Shown: positions 25,033 to 33,517 of the stretch, piece by piece
How the letters are laid out: every line of letters starts with the position of its first letter
How positions within the stretch are numbered: position 1 is the first letter of the stretch
Assembly (NCBI RefSeq): GCF_017311165.1
Contig: NZ_CP062973.1
Coordinates: forward strand, 1,178,001 to 1,242,000
Origin: Psychroflexus sp. ALD_RP9
GTDB taxonomy: Bacteria; Bacteroidota; Bacteroidia; Flavobacteriales; Flavobacteriaceae
Length of the DNA stretch: 64,000 nucleotides
Reading direction: 5' to 3'
The notes under the pieces: model-generated
Databases searched by the model: none
What the model saw: only the letters and a program-made list of their open reading frames with translations
What the model was told of the DNA's origin: nothing
Position numbers and translations under genes: made by a program

Positions 25033-27328
25033 AAAAAAACCAAGCTTTAAAAAATATATCATCTGGTTTTGGGGCTTATTCTTTGGCGGAATTAGCTTAG
25101 TGGTTTTATTATTTTTATTAGCTAGTTGGGGCGTTTTAGGAGAAATGCCAACCTTTGAAGAACTTGAAAATCCTGAAACAAATCTTGCAACCGAAGTTAT
25201 TTCAACTGATGGTAAAACATTGGGTAAATACTTCAAAGAAAACAGAACGCCGATTAAATATGAAGACTTACCTGAAAACTTAATCAATGCTTTGGTGGCA
25301 ACGGAAGATGAGCGTTTTTACCAACATTCTGGTATTGATGCTCGCGGGACTTTAAGAGCCGTAGTTTTTCTTGGTTCTCAAGGTGGTGCGAGTACAATTA
25401 CGCAACAATTAGCTAAACAACTTTTTACTAAAATAAGGTCTGATAATTTAGCCGAAGCAATTATTCAAAAAATAAAAGAATGGGTAATTGCTGTTAGACT
25501 CGAAGAGCAATATACCAAACAAGAAATCATAACAATGTATTTAAATAAGTTTGATTTCATTTATGGTGCAGTGGGTATTCGTTCGGCGGCACGTATTTAT
25601 TTTGATAAAGAACCAAAAGAACTTAATATAGAAGAGTCGGCTGTCTTAGTAGCAATGCTTAAAAACCCTGGTTTATACAATCCGCTTCGTGAAAGATTTA
25701 AAGAAAATGCTTTGAATCGTAGAAATACCGTCTTTAGCCAGATGGAAAAAAATGGCTACATCACTAAAAAAGAAAAAGATTCTCTACAACAATTAGAGCT
25801 AGTGACCAATTATTCGCCAGAACAACATGATGACGGAGTAGCAACATATCTAAGAGCTTATGTTCAGGAATTTCTAAAAGATTGGGTTAAAAATAACCCT
25901 AAACCAAATGGCGAATTGTATAATATTTATAGCGATGGCTTAAAAGTCTATACATCTATAGATTACCGCATGCAAACTTATGCTGAAGATGCCGTTAACC
26001 GCCATATGAAAAAGCTTCAAAAGGAATTTAACCGACAAAACAAAACCAATCCTACCGCACCTTTTAGAAGTGTGTCTAAAACTGAAATTAATCAAATAAT
26101 TAATAAGTCTATCAAAAACTCAGGACGCTATAAAGAAATGAAACGTAAAGGTTTCAGCGAAGAAGAAATTTTAGCTAGTTTCGATAAAAAGCGTGAAATG
26201 CGTTTATTCTCTTGGAATGGAACAATAGACACTACATTAACACCAAGAGATTCTATCCGTTATTATAAATCTTTTTTAAATACCGGAATGATGTCTATGA
26301 CACCACAAACAGGAGAAATTAAAGCTTGGGTAGGTGGTATTAATTTTAAGCATTTTAAATATGAACACGTTAAACAGGCAAAACGGCAAGTCGGTTCTAC
26401 TTTTAAACCATTTGTATATGCAACCGCTATAGATCAATTACATTTATCACCTTGTTTAGAGTTGCCCAATACTAAACATACAATTCCGGCTGGTCGACAT
26501 GGCGTAACAGAAGATTGGACCCCTAAAAATTCTGGTAATGAATATGGTGGTGTTAAAACGCTAAAGCAAGCTTTAGCAGAATCAATTAATACAATTACAG
26601 CAAGAATGATTGATCGTACAGGACCTGAAAATGTATTGAGTTTAGTTGATAAATTAGGTGTAGATACCTCTAACATTCTGCCGGTTGCCGCAATTGCTTT
26701 AGGTACACCTGATTTAAGTGTTTATGAAATGGTTTCAGCCTACTCAACCTTTGCTAATAAAGGTGTTTACGTTAAACCCTTTGTAGTCGAACGCATTGAA
26801 GATAAAAACGGAACCATTATTTATCAGCACCAACCTGAAAGTCGAGATGTACTTAATGAAGAATCGGCTTATGTTACCATCAACTTATTAGAAGGCGTTA
26901 CACGTTTTGGTTCAGGTCGCCGTTTAAGAACTAATTCAAACTATCTTAAAAACGCAACGCATTATAAAAGAGCAGTCACAGGTTACCCATACGCGTTTGA
27001 AAATGCCATTGCGGGTAAAACAGGAACCACTCAAAATCAAAGTGATGGCTGGTTTATTGGTATGGTACCTAATCTAGCAACTGGCGTTTGGGTTGGTGGC
27101 GAAGAACGTTCTGTTCGTTTTCCTAGTATTACTTATGGTCAAGGCGCAACGATGGCTTTACCAATTTGGGGTATGTACATGAAAGATATTTATGCCGATG
27201 AAAATTTAAACATTTCACAAGAAGAGTTTGAAAAACCTGAACAACTGAGTATTCAAATTGACTGTGGAACTGATAATGAGGATGAAACAGAAGAAGATTC
27301 AAGAAATAAAATTGAATTAGATTTTTAA
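25022..27328 (+). CDS. mrcA: Penicillin-binding protein 1A (bifunctional glycosyltransferase/transpeptidase)
   Basis: This 768-residue class A PBP polymerises and cross-links peptidoglycan. It has one N-terminal membrane helix (about 12-35). The GT51 domain carries ATEDERFYQHSGID with the catalytic Glu, then GGASTITQQLAKQLF. The transpeptidase domain has SxxK as GSTFKPF (Ser about 459), SxN as SIN and KTG as KTGTTQNQSDGW (Lys about 666). The C-terminus is acidic. The start was set at ATG 25022 (MTTKKKPSF) rather than an upstream TTG because the short basic N-terminus before the helix is typical. Confidence 0.95.
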   Translation: MTTKKKPSFKKYIIWFWGLFFGGISLVVLLFLLASWGVLGEMPTFEELENPETNLATEVISTDGKTLGKYFKENRTPIKYEDLPENLINALVATEDERFYQHSGIDARGTLRAVVFLGSQGGASTITQQLAKQLFTKIRSDNLAEAIIQKIKEWVIAVRLEEQYTKQEIITMYLNKFDFIYGAVGIRSAARIYFDKEPKELNIEESAVLVAMLKNPGLYNPLRERFKENALNRRNTVFSQMEKNGYITKKEKDSLQQLELVTNYSPEQHDDGVATYLRAYVQEFLKDWVKNNPKPNGELYNIYSDGLKVYTSIDYRMQTYAEDAVNRHMKKLQKEFNRQNKTNPTAPFRSVSKTEINQIINKSIKNSGRYKEMKRKGFSEEEILASFDKKREMRLFSWNGTIDTTLTPRDSIRYYKSFLNTGMMSMTPQTGEIKAWVGGINFKHFKYEHVKQAKRQVGSTFKPFVYATAIDQLHLSPCLELPNTKHTIPAGRHGVTEDWTPKNSGNEYGGVKTLKQALAESINTITARMIDRTGPENVLSLVDKLGVDTSNILPVAAIALGTPDLSVYEMVSAYSTFANKGVYVKPFVVERIEDKNGTIIYQHQPESRDVLNEESAYVTINLLEGVTRFGSGRRLRTNSNYLKNATHYKRAVTGYPYAFENAIAGKTGTTQNQSDGWFIGMVPNLATGVWVGGEERSVRFPSITYGQGATMALPIWGMYMKDIYADENLNISQEEFEKPEQLSIQIDCGTDNEDETEEDSRNKIELDF

Positions 27329-27407
27329 TGAGTTATGCTTTTGTAGATTCTAGGCACTTATTTTTAAATGAATATAGCTCTAGTTAATAAGTGCTACAAT
27401 ATTTTTA

Positions 27408-28508
27408 ATGAAAAAAATCCAGTTTATAATTCTTGTTTTTAGTATTGGAGCTTTTGCACAAAAAGTGACCTATAACCACATTGTTGATTCAACAAATCGG
27501 GCAACTAAGGAAGTAATGATATTGTTTGAAAACTATTTGGCTTCAAACCCTGAAAACAAATCAAAAAACTCATTCTGGAATATTAAAGAACAGCAGAAAT
27601 ATAAAAATTATGATTTCTTAGAAAGTGAATTTCACCCTTCACTTTACATGGGATTTCCAGTACATGTTTTGAGTATAAAATTCAAAAAAGACACCTGTCT
27701 AATTAAAGCTCAGTTTTCTTATTGCGATGAAGATGGTACACCTTATGTTTTGGCAATTGCAAATTATGTCGCAAAAAAGTTAAATGGAACCTTCAAACTG
27801 TTTAATGCATTGTCTCTAAATAGAAAAAATTGGAATTGTAGTACGGTTGGCGTTGTAGACTTTTATTATCCAACATATCATAAATTTAATTACCATAAGG
27901 CTCAAAAACTTAATGATTTTATAAACAAGATTTGTGAGATTTTTGATCTTCAGCCGAAATATTTCGAGTATTATTTTGCTGATGACTATGATGAAATTCA
28001 AAGATTAAAAGGTCTTGATTATTATATTGGTATGGGCGGAAAATCTAGGCCAAGTGGAAAAGCAACAAGCGATAAAGTTTATTGTGCCGGGTTAGGAGAA
28101 TATTATCCGCATGAAGTTTTCCATGTTCAAATAAATGATCAATTTCCAAACATGCATTTTTGGATTTCTGAAGGAGAAGCAACTTTATTGGGTGGAAGCC
28201 GAGGAAAAAGCTTAGACTGGCATATAAAACGAACAAATATTTATTTAAAGAACCACCCTGAAATAGACTTAAAGTCTATGCTTAAGTTATCGAATTTAGA
28301 TGACCAAACTTCATACCACTATGTGTTGGGTGGCCTGATTGCAAGGAAAATATTAAATAAAGGTGGTTGGAATTTGCTTAAGAAATGTATGTTAATTGTA
28401 AAAACTGATGAAGATTATTATAATGCAATTGAAAAGTACCTTGGCGTTAATAAATTAAATCTTAACGAATATATTCGAGAACAATTAGAAATTGAATCAA
28501 AAAAATAA
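27408..28508 (+). CDS. Secreted protein with HEXXH motif, putative zinc metallopeptidase
   Basis: This 366-residue protein has a Sec signal peptide (1-17, ending FAQ). The zinc-binding motif HEVFH lies at residues 235-239 in EYYPHEVFHVQIND, followed by WISEGEATLLGG with Glu 255 and 257 in the right place for a third gluzincin ligand. The C-terminal part (VLGGLIARKILNKGGWNLLKK) resembles the helical end of MA-clan peptidases that sit near the active site. No known family is otherwise recognised. It is a monocistronic gene after pbp1A and before a decayed lipoprotein fragment; substrate unknown. Confidence 0.7.
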   Translation: MKKIQFIILVFSIGAFAQKVTYNHIVDSTNRATKEVMILFENYLASNPENKSKNSFWNIKEQQKYKNYDFLESEFHPSLYMGFPVHVLSIKFKKDTCLIKAQFSYCDEDGTPYVLAIANYVAKKLNGTFKLFNALSLNRKNWNCSTVGVVDFYYPTYHKFNYHKAQKLNDFINKICEIFDLQPKYFEYYFADDYDEIQRLKGLDYYIGMGGKSRPSGKATSDKVYCAGLGEYYPHEVFHVQINDQFPNMHFWISEGEATLLGGSRGKSLDWHIKRTNIYLKNHPEIDLKSMLKLSNLDDQTSYHYVLGGLIARKILNKGGWNLLKKCMLIVKTDEDYYNAIEKYLGVNKLNLNEYIREQLEIESKK

Positions 28509-28556
28509 GTTTTACCATTCATTTATTGTATATGTGACTCTTAACAATTTAGTAGG

Positions 28557-28627
28557 ATGAAAAAATTAAACTATATCCTGTTTTTGCTTCATCTCTCATT
28601 TTAATTTCGTGCTATTCCTCAAAATAA
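28557..28627 (+). pseudogene. Remnant of a lipoprotein gene
   Basis: ATG 28557 begins MKKLNYILF and stops after 15 codons. If one A is added to the six-A run at 28560-28565, the frame instead reads MKKIKLYPVFASSLILISC followed by YSSK and a stop at 28625-28627, a convincing lipoprotein signal peptide with lipobox ISC. The rest of the gene is absent. It therefore looks like the frameshifted 5' stump of a deleted lipoprotein gene. An untranslated coincidence is possible given the short length. Confidence 0.45.
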
Positions 28628-28652
28628 TACTGAAAAAGGTGTGCGTAAGTTT

Positions 28653-29651
28653 TTACTGATCAATATCTAAACTTGACTCATATTGGGTTTCTTGGGTTCT
28701 GGCATCATAACCTAATTCTGTAAGATACCGTGCAAAAATAGAGGTATATCCATGTGTACAAATCACTTTTTCGCAACTACTAAGTTTTATTGCTTGAAGT
28801 AAACCATCCCAATCACAATGATCGCTTAGCACAAAACCTTTATCGATTGCTCGACGTCGGCGAGCACCTCTAAAAGTCATCCAACCACTTGCTGATGCAG
28901 TTACATAAGGCACCATTTTCCTTATCCAAGTACTACCGTGAGTACTCGGAGGTGCTAATACAATATTACCACGTAATTCTTCCTTTTTAATGTCTCTTGT
29001 TATTTTAATAGTTTCTGGCATTTCAACTATATCGCGAATAACTTCTGTCATGTTTTCTATGGCACCATGGGTATAAATTTTACCAATGTCTGTGTCTAAA
29101 AATTTCAGTAGTCTCTGGGCTTTTCCTAACGAGTAGCCAAATAGAATTGAGGTTTTACCTTCGGATTGATTTTGTTGCCACCACGCATTAATTTCTTTAA
29201 ATACTTCAGCTTGAGGTTTCCATTTAAATGCAGGTAGCCCAAAAGTGCACTCGGTAATAAGCGTATGGCATTTTATGGGTTCGTAAGGTGTGGCCACACC
29301 ATCATTTTCAGTTTTGTAATCACCTGTAAAAACCCAAACTTCACCTTTGTGTTCTACTCTTACTTGTGAACTTCCGATAATATGACCAGCTGGATATAGC
29401 GTAAATTTTACGTTATTGATGCTAAAGCTTTCACCATAGTTTTTACCAGTTACAGAAATATCTCCTAAGCGGTGTTTAATAATCGGAATATTATCATGGT
29501 GAGTGATGTAGTTTTGGTGGCCGTAACGTGAATGGTCAGCGTGACCATGAGTGATTATAGCGTTTTTAACAGGTTTCCAAGGGTCAAGGTAAACATCGGC
29601 AATTTTACAGTAAATACCTTTTGTATTAAATACTAAAAGTGGTGAATTCAT
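28653..29651 (-). CDS. Ligase-associated DNA exonuclease (metallo-beta-lactamase/beta-CASP fold)
   Basis: This 332-residue MBL-fold nuclease is of the group that usually accompanies an ATP-dependent DNA ligase, an Lhr-like helicase and PdeM. The metal motif HGHADHSRYGH is at about residues 35-45, with further ligands in YPAGHIIGS and VFTGDYKTEND. The beta-CASP part contains SDHCDWDGLL and ICTHGYTSIFARYL near the C-terminus. The predicted action is 3' end processing of damaged DNA in the cytoplasm. The helicase (36.8 kb) and PdeM (44.9 kb) are in the same window but not adjacent, and no ligase gene is visible. Confidence 0.88.
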   Translation of the reverse strand: MNSPLLVFNTKGIYCKIADVYLDPWKPVKNAIITHGHADHSRYGHQNYITHHDNIPIIKHRLGDISVTGKNYGESFSINNVKFTLYPAGHIIGSSQVRVEHKGEVWVFTGDYKTENDGVATPYEPIKCHTLITECTFGLPAFKWKPQAEVFKEINAWWQQNQSEGKTSILFGYSLGKAQRLLKFLDTDIGKIYTHGAIENMTEVIRDIVEMPETIKITRDIKKEELRGNIVLAPPSTHGSTWIRKMVPYVTASASGWMTFRGARRRRAIDKGFVLSDHCDWDGLLQAIKLSSCEKVICTHGYTSIFARYLTELGYDARTQETQYESSLDIDQ

Positions 29652-29723
29652 AGCTTAAACATAAGCTTTACATAAGGTAAGTTGAAGCTTGTTTTAAGTG
29701 TTTAAAACTTATTTAACGTTTGC

Positions 29724-30119
29724 CTAGAGTTTAACTTCTGCCGAAATGCGTTGGGCAAGTGTTTTAAATTCGGCTTCAGTAAGTTTTACTTTTTTATCAA
29801 AACGAATATCGTCCATATGGTTTAAAGGAATTAAGTGCACATGTACGTGCGGAACTTCTAAACCAACAACCGACATCCCAATACGTTTGCAGTTGATGGT
29901 TTTACGTAAAGCTTCAGCTATTTTCTTTGTGAATTTTAGTAGTTCTAAATAGGTCTCATCATCCAAATCAAATAGTTTGTTAACTTCTTTTTTGGGTATA
30001 CAAAGTGTGTGGCCTTCAGCATTAGGATTGATATCTAAAAAGGCTAAAAAGTCTTCATTTTCAGCGATTTTGTAAGCAGGTATTTCGCCATTAATTATCT
30101 TAGTAAAAATTGTTGCCAT
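29724..30119 (-). CDS. HIT family protein
   Basis: This 131-residue histidine-triad protein hydrolyses or transfers nucleoside phosphoramidates or dinucleoside phosphates. It begins TIFTKIINGEIPAYKIAE, contains AFLDINPNAEGHTLCIPKKE, and has the catalytic triad motif HVHVHLIPL (about 97-105). The length is typical of bacterial HinT-like proteins. It starts 1 base after the stop of the acyltransferase gene on the same strand, so it is cotranscribed with it; functional linkage between the two is not obvious. Confidence 0.95.
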   Translation of the reverse strand: MATIFTKIINGEIPAYKIAENEDFLAFLDINPNAEGHTLCIPKKEVNKLFDLDDETYLELLKFTKKIAEALRKTINCKRIGMSVVGLEVPHVHVHLIPLNHMDDIRFDKKVKLTEAEFKTLAQRISAEVKL

Positions 30120-30120
30120 T

Positions 30121-31923
30121 TTATTTTTCTTTGTTTTGTTGTTCTAATTCTGCCTGAAATTCTTCCATAACAGGCTTTACAGTGCTTTCTGGTATATCTT
30201 CAATTCGAATATACATCAGGCCATCAACAGAGTTATTAAACATTGGGTCAACGTTAAAGGCCACTACTTTAGCGTTTTGCTTGATGTATTTTTTAATTAA
30301 AACAGGTAGCCTCAAATTATCGGGTTCAATCTCATCAATTATTTTATCAAATTTATTAAGATTAGCTTGAGTGGCATCAAAAACAAAATCTTTGTCGGCG
30401 TCTTTTAACTTGACTTTAAATTCTTTTTTAGGTCTTACAAATTGAGCCATATAAGGGTCATAATAATTTGATTTCATGAACTCAATCATCATAGATTTAG
30501 AAAAGTTTGAAAATTTATTACTAATACTAACACCACCAATTAAATACTTGTGTTCTGGGTAACGTAAGGTACAGTGTACAATACCTCGCCAAAGTAAAAA
30601 TAAAGGCATTGGTTTTTGTTGATAATCTTTTGTGATGTAAGCGCGACCCATTTCTATAGATTGGCTCATGATTGTATAAAGTTCAGGTTCAAACCTAAAA
30701 AGCTCGTTAAGGTAGAAGCCGCTAATGCCATATTGCTCAAATATTTTAGATCCTAAGCCCATACGGTAAGCACCAGCAATGCGTTGAGCTTTACTGTCCC
30801 ATAAAAACATGTGGTGGTAGTAATGGTCGTAATGGTCTAAATCTATAGATTTATTAGTGCCTTCCCCAACCGACCTAAACGTGATTTCTCGTTGGCGACC
30901 TATTTCGCGTAAAATATTTGGAATTACATCGGCTTCGGATAAGTAAACTTCGTAATTATTACTTTGTAGTAAACGTTTACTGTCTTCTCGACATTGGTCA
31001 ATTTCTTTTTGTATAGCGCTAACTTCAACCTCATCAATAATATTTCTTGGAGAACGCGGAAATTTAATTTGTTTTGGGATGTGTTCTAGTAGCTTCTTTT
31101 TATCGTAAGCATTCGCCAACATATAGGTCTTGCGCCTGATAAAGTTAGTAAACTCATCTAAGCTTTCACATTCATTTTGTTCTTTTAAACTAATAGCATT
31201 GCCGATTCGCACTTTAATACTTCTTCGTTGAGGTCTCGATAGCATTTCGCTAGGTAGTTTAGCTGTTCTTAGATTATCACTTATTTGTGCTAGCTTATAA
31301 AATGCAGGACTATTTTTAGCATGAAAATAAATTGGGATAATTGGTACTTGGCATTTTTGTACAAGCCTCATAGCTTCTGGCATCCATGGTTTATCAACAA
31401 TCAAGCCTGATTCTTTCCGTGTGGAGACTTCGCCTGCAGGAAAAATTCCAAAAGGATGCCCATTGTTTACTTGTTTAAGTGCTTGCCTGATTCCAGCGAC
31501 ACTTGATTTTATATCTTTTCTTGTTTCGAAAGGATTAACTGGCATGACGTAAGGTTTCAGAGGCTTTAATTTGTGCAGTAAAAAATTAGCCACAATCTTA
31601 TAGTCAGGACGTTGTTCAAGAATTAATTTGAGTAAAATTAACCCATCAATTCCGCCAAGCGGATGATTAGAAACGGTAATAAAAGGACCTTCTTTAGGAA
31701 TTCGTTTTAAATCTTTTTCAGGAATTTCAAATGATGCATCAAGCTCAATTAATACAGCATCAATAAATTTTACACCATCTAGATGCTGATATTTATCGTA
31801 AATAGCGTTAAGCTGATTTAGCTTAGTAAGGTTTAAGACCACTTGCCCAATTAAGTTGCTGAGAAAACCAAACTGGTCTAACTTAAGTGCTGATGAAATT
31901 TCTTTTGCTGTTACTATGGCCAT
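30121..31923 (-). CDS. Bifunctional acyltransferase (PlsC domain + GNAT-like OlsB domain), probable amino-acid lipid synthase
   Basis: This 600-residue two-domain protein has an N-terminal half that is a glycerolipid acyltransferase-type domain with NHx4D as NHPLGGID (residues 86-93) and FPAGEVS (161-167). The C-terminal half (about 300-520) resembles OlsB/hemolysin-like N-acyltransferases (ITFRSVGEGTNKSIDLD, GAYRMGLGSKIF, EMGRAYITKDYQ). Together they would make both the N-acyl and the O-acyl linkages of ornithine-, glycine- or serine-type lipids, as for OlsF. The head-group amino acid cannot be inferred. It is transcribed with a HIT protein downstream. Confidence 0.82.
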   Translation of the reverse strand: MAIVTAKEISSALKLDQFGFLSNLIGQVVLNLTKLNQLNAIYDKYQHLDGVKFIDAVLIELDASFEIPEKDLKRIPKEGPFITVSNHPLGGIDGLILLKLILEQRPDYKIVANFLLHKLKPLKPYVMPVNPFETRKDIKSSVAGIRQALKQVNNGHPFGIFPAGEVSTRKESGLIVDKPWMPEAMRLVQKCQVPIIPIYFHAKNSPAFYKLAQISDNLRTAKLPSEMLSRPQRRSIKVRIGNAISLKEQNECESLDEFTNFIRRKTYMLANAYDKKKLLEHIPKQIKFPRSPRNIIDEVEVSAIQKEIDQCREDSKRLLQSNNYEVYLSEADVIPNILREIGRQREITFRSVGEGTNKSIDLDHYDHYYHHMFLWDSKAQRIAGAYRMGLGSKIFEQYGISGFYLNELFRFEPELYTIMSQSIEMGRAYITKDYQQKPMPLFLLWRGIVHCTLRYPEHKYLIGGVSISNKFSNFSKSMMIEFMKSNYYDPYMAQFVRPKKEFKVKLKDADKDFVFDATQANLNKFDKIIDEIEPDNLRLPVLIKKYIKQNAKVVAFNVDPMFNNSVDGLMYIRIEDIPESTVKPVMEEFQAELEQQNKEK

Positions 31924-32109
31924 AATTTGCGAATTGCAAGGGGTAAATATACTAAACTTTCCTTTTTAAACTGTTAATAAAGTAGACCTCTATTCACCTT
32001 ACAAAGCGTATGACTTCTAAATAGAAAGATTAACCAAAAGCTGATGCTTGTCATAATTTAAAAGTATTATTAATGAGACTTTTACATTAATATTTTAAAA
32101 TTGAACATC

Positions 32110-32529
32110 ATGAAAAAACGCGAACCAGTATCTAAAATAATGACTGAAAATCTTGTTAAACTAAATATTCAAGACTCACTAACTAAGGCTGAATCATTAT
32201 TCAAAAAGCATAAAATTAGACATATTCCTGTCGTGAAAAATGAAAAAGTAGTTGGAATGTTAAGCTATACAGATTTAATGAGAATTTCTTTTGCTGATGC
32301 TACAGATGATGATGGCGAAGCAGTTGAAACAACCGTTTACGATATGTTTTCATTAGAACAGGTGATGACCAGTAATGTTGAAGTGATTGCTCACGACGCT
32401 AATATTAAAGATGCGGCTGAAGTATTTACCAAAAAAGAGTTTCATGCCTTGCCAGTAGTTAAAGAAGACAGCCTTGTAGGAATTGTTACAACAACTGATA
32501 TGATTAAATATTTAGTTGAACAGTATTAA
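32110..32529 (+). CDS. CBS domain protein
   Basis: This 139-residue protein is a pair of CBS motifs: the first about residues 8-60 (VSKIMTENLVKLNIQDSLTKA, IRHIPVVKNEKVVGMLSYTDL), the second about 80-137 (MTSNVEVIAHDANIKDAAEVF, FHALPVVKEDSLVGIVTTTD). Such pairs bind adenine nucleotides and act as energy sensors. The start is set at ATG 32110 rather than TTG 32101. No catalytic domain is attached, so it may act in trans on an unknown partner. A terminator follows directly. Confidence 0.9.
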   Translation: MKKREPVSKIMTENLVKLNIQDSLTKAESLFKKHKIRHIPVVKNEKVVGMLSYTDLMRISFADATDDDGEAVETTVYDMFSLEQVMTSNVEVIAHDANIKDAAEVFTKKEFHALPVVKEDSLVGIVTTTDMIKYLVEQY

Positions 32530-32533
32530 CACT

Positions 32534-32567
32534 AAAAAGCGATTCAGATTTTTTAGAATCGCTTTTT
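32534..32567. terminator. Rho-independent terminator after the CBS gene
   Basis: A 12-bp perfect stem AAAAAGCGATTC / GAATCGCTTTTT (32534-32545 and 32556-32567) with a 10-base loop can serve both strands. Confidence 0.88.
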
Positions 32568-32587
32568 AATTAATTGATAGGTTATTT

Positions 32588-32779
32588 TTAATATTCAAAG
32601 TTTTTAAAAAATTCACTTGCTGTCATAACTGCTAATAATGAATTTTTAAAGTCTTTTCCATTTCTTGTTATTATAATTTCGCAAATGATTTGAAACCTTC
32701 TAAGTTTTTCTCTTGCTATTTTTTTCTCAAATTTTGAAATTAATTTACGGTCGCAAATGAAATAGGCGAGAACAATAAA
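32588..32779 (-). pseudogene. Remnant of a PIN-domain toxin (VapC-like)
   Basis: An open minus-strand frame of 63 codons without a start (stops lie directly upstream) ends with IIITRNGKDFKNSLLAVM and TASEFF. This is the C-terminal strand of Bacteroidota PIN-domain ribonucleases (typically IITRNxKDFKxSxIPVMTPxEFL). The preceding part, FICDRKLISKFEKKIAREKL, matches the middle of such toxins, so about 40-60 residues including catalytic acidic positions seem deleted between them, and the N-terminus is missing. No antitoxin gene is recognisable nearby. I infer a dead toxin-antitoxin locus. Confidence 0.55.
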
Positions 32780-32809
32780 TTATTAATAGCCATTGGTGTA
32801 GGCAGTTTT

Positions 32810-33277
32810 TTAATCAACTATTTCAATTTTTTTTACGTTAATTACTTTTCCGTTTTCAAAAGACAATTCTAAGTAATTAAACTGCCAACCAAATCCAGCA
32901 CCAGACATTCCCAAATCGTATTTCCATAAATTAGTCGAATCGATTGATTCAGGTTTTCCAATGATTTCAACTATTTCAGATTGACTTTTTCCTATGAGTA
33001 TTCCGCTTTCTACAATATCATCTCTCATTTCGTGACGCGAATGTTTGTCTGCAAACCAATTTTCTTTGTCAAAGTCATATTGCGGTTCGTGAAATAAATA
33101 GCTAAAAAAAGCGAAAATTAAAATTAAATATAAAATTGGTGCGATAATTATTGTTCCCGCAATCGAAGTTAAATTCCGTGTTTTTTTATTTTGAATAAAT
33201 CGTTTTAAAATCCAACCTAATATGAAAAATATTGGTATTGCGATTATTAATATTATTATTGGAACTTCAGGACTCAT
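32810..33277 (-). CDS. Membrane protein with BamE/SmpA-like C-terminal domain
   Basis: This 155-residue protein has two hydrophobic helices (about 4-25 and 38-63), then an extracytoplasmic domain (about 85-155). Within it GILIGKSQSEIVEIIGKPESID and the following ELSFENGKVINVKKIEIVD have the pattern of SmpA/OmlA (BamE) small beta domains, which bind other envelope proteins. No lipobox is present, unlike BamE, so it is an inner-membrane-anchored version. It abuts the next upstream gene without a gap (33277/33278), indicating an operon. Function unknown. Confidence 0.65.
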   Translation of the reverse strand: MSPEVPIIILIIAIPIFFILGWILKRFIQNKKTRNLTSIAGTIIIAPILYLILIFAFFSYLFHEPQYDFDKENWFADKHSRHEMRDDIVESGILIGKSQSEIVEIIGKPESIDSTNLWKYDLGMSGAGFGWQFNYLELSFENGKVINVKKIEIVD

Positions 33278-33508
33278 TCAGTTTTTTAAATTTATAAGCC
33301 AGTAGTTAAAGTATAGTTTTGCAGTAACTACAGTAGAGGCAATCATGAGAACATAAATCATGGTAGCATTACTTTGAAAAAAACTTTCAGTAAATAAATC
33401 GGTAATACTTAAAACCAATAGCCCATTGCCTATTAGCCACAACAATCCGAAACTGGCTAAATGTTTCTTTTTAGGGTTTGTGAAAAAAGTTTTATGTTTA
33501 TTTTCCAT
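33278..33508 (-). CDS. Small two-helix membrane protein, unknown
   Basis: This 76-residue protein has a basic N-terminus (ENKHKTFFTNPKKKH) and two hydrophobic helices (about 18-37 and 46-70). I recognise no family. Its stop codon touches the start of the BamE-like membrane protein gene downstream, and it is 9 bases downstream of the PLP enzyme gene, so it may be in one transcript with both. Coding status is supported by the tight spacing and a normal N-terminus. Confidence 0.55.
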   Translation of the reverse strand: MENKHKTFFTNPKKKHLASFGLLWLIGNGLLVLSITDLFTESFFQSNATMIYVLMIASTVVTAKLYFNYWLINLKN

Positions 33509-33517
33509 AGCTTGAAT

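Noticed and set aside
27354..27394. GCACTTATT / AATAAGTGC repeat after pbp1A as a terminator
   Set aside because: The loop is 23 bases and the T-run does not follow directly; I could not decide between terminator and operator, so it is not called.
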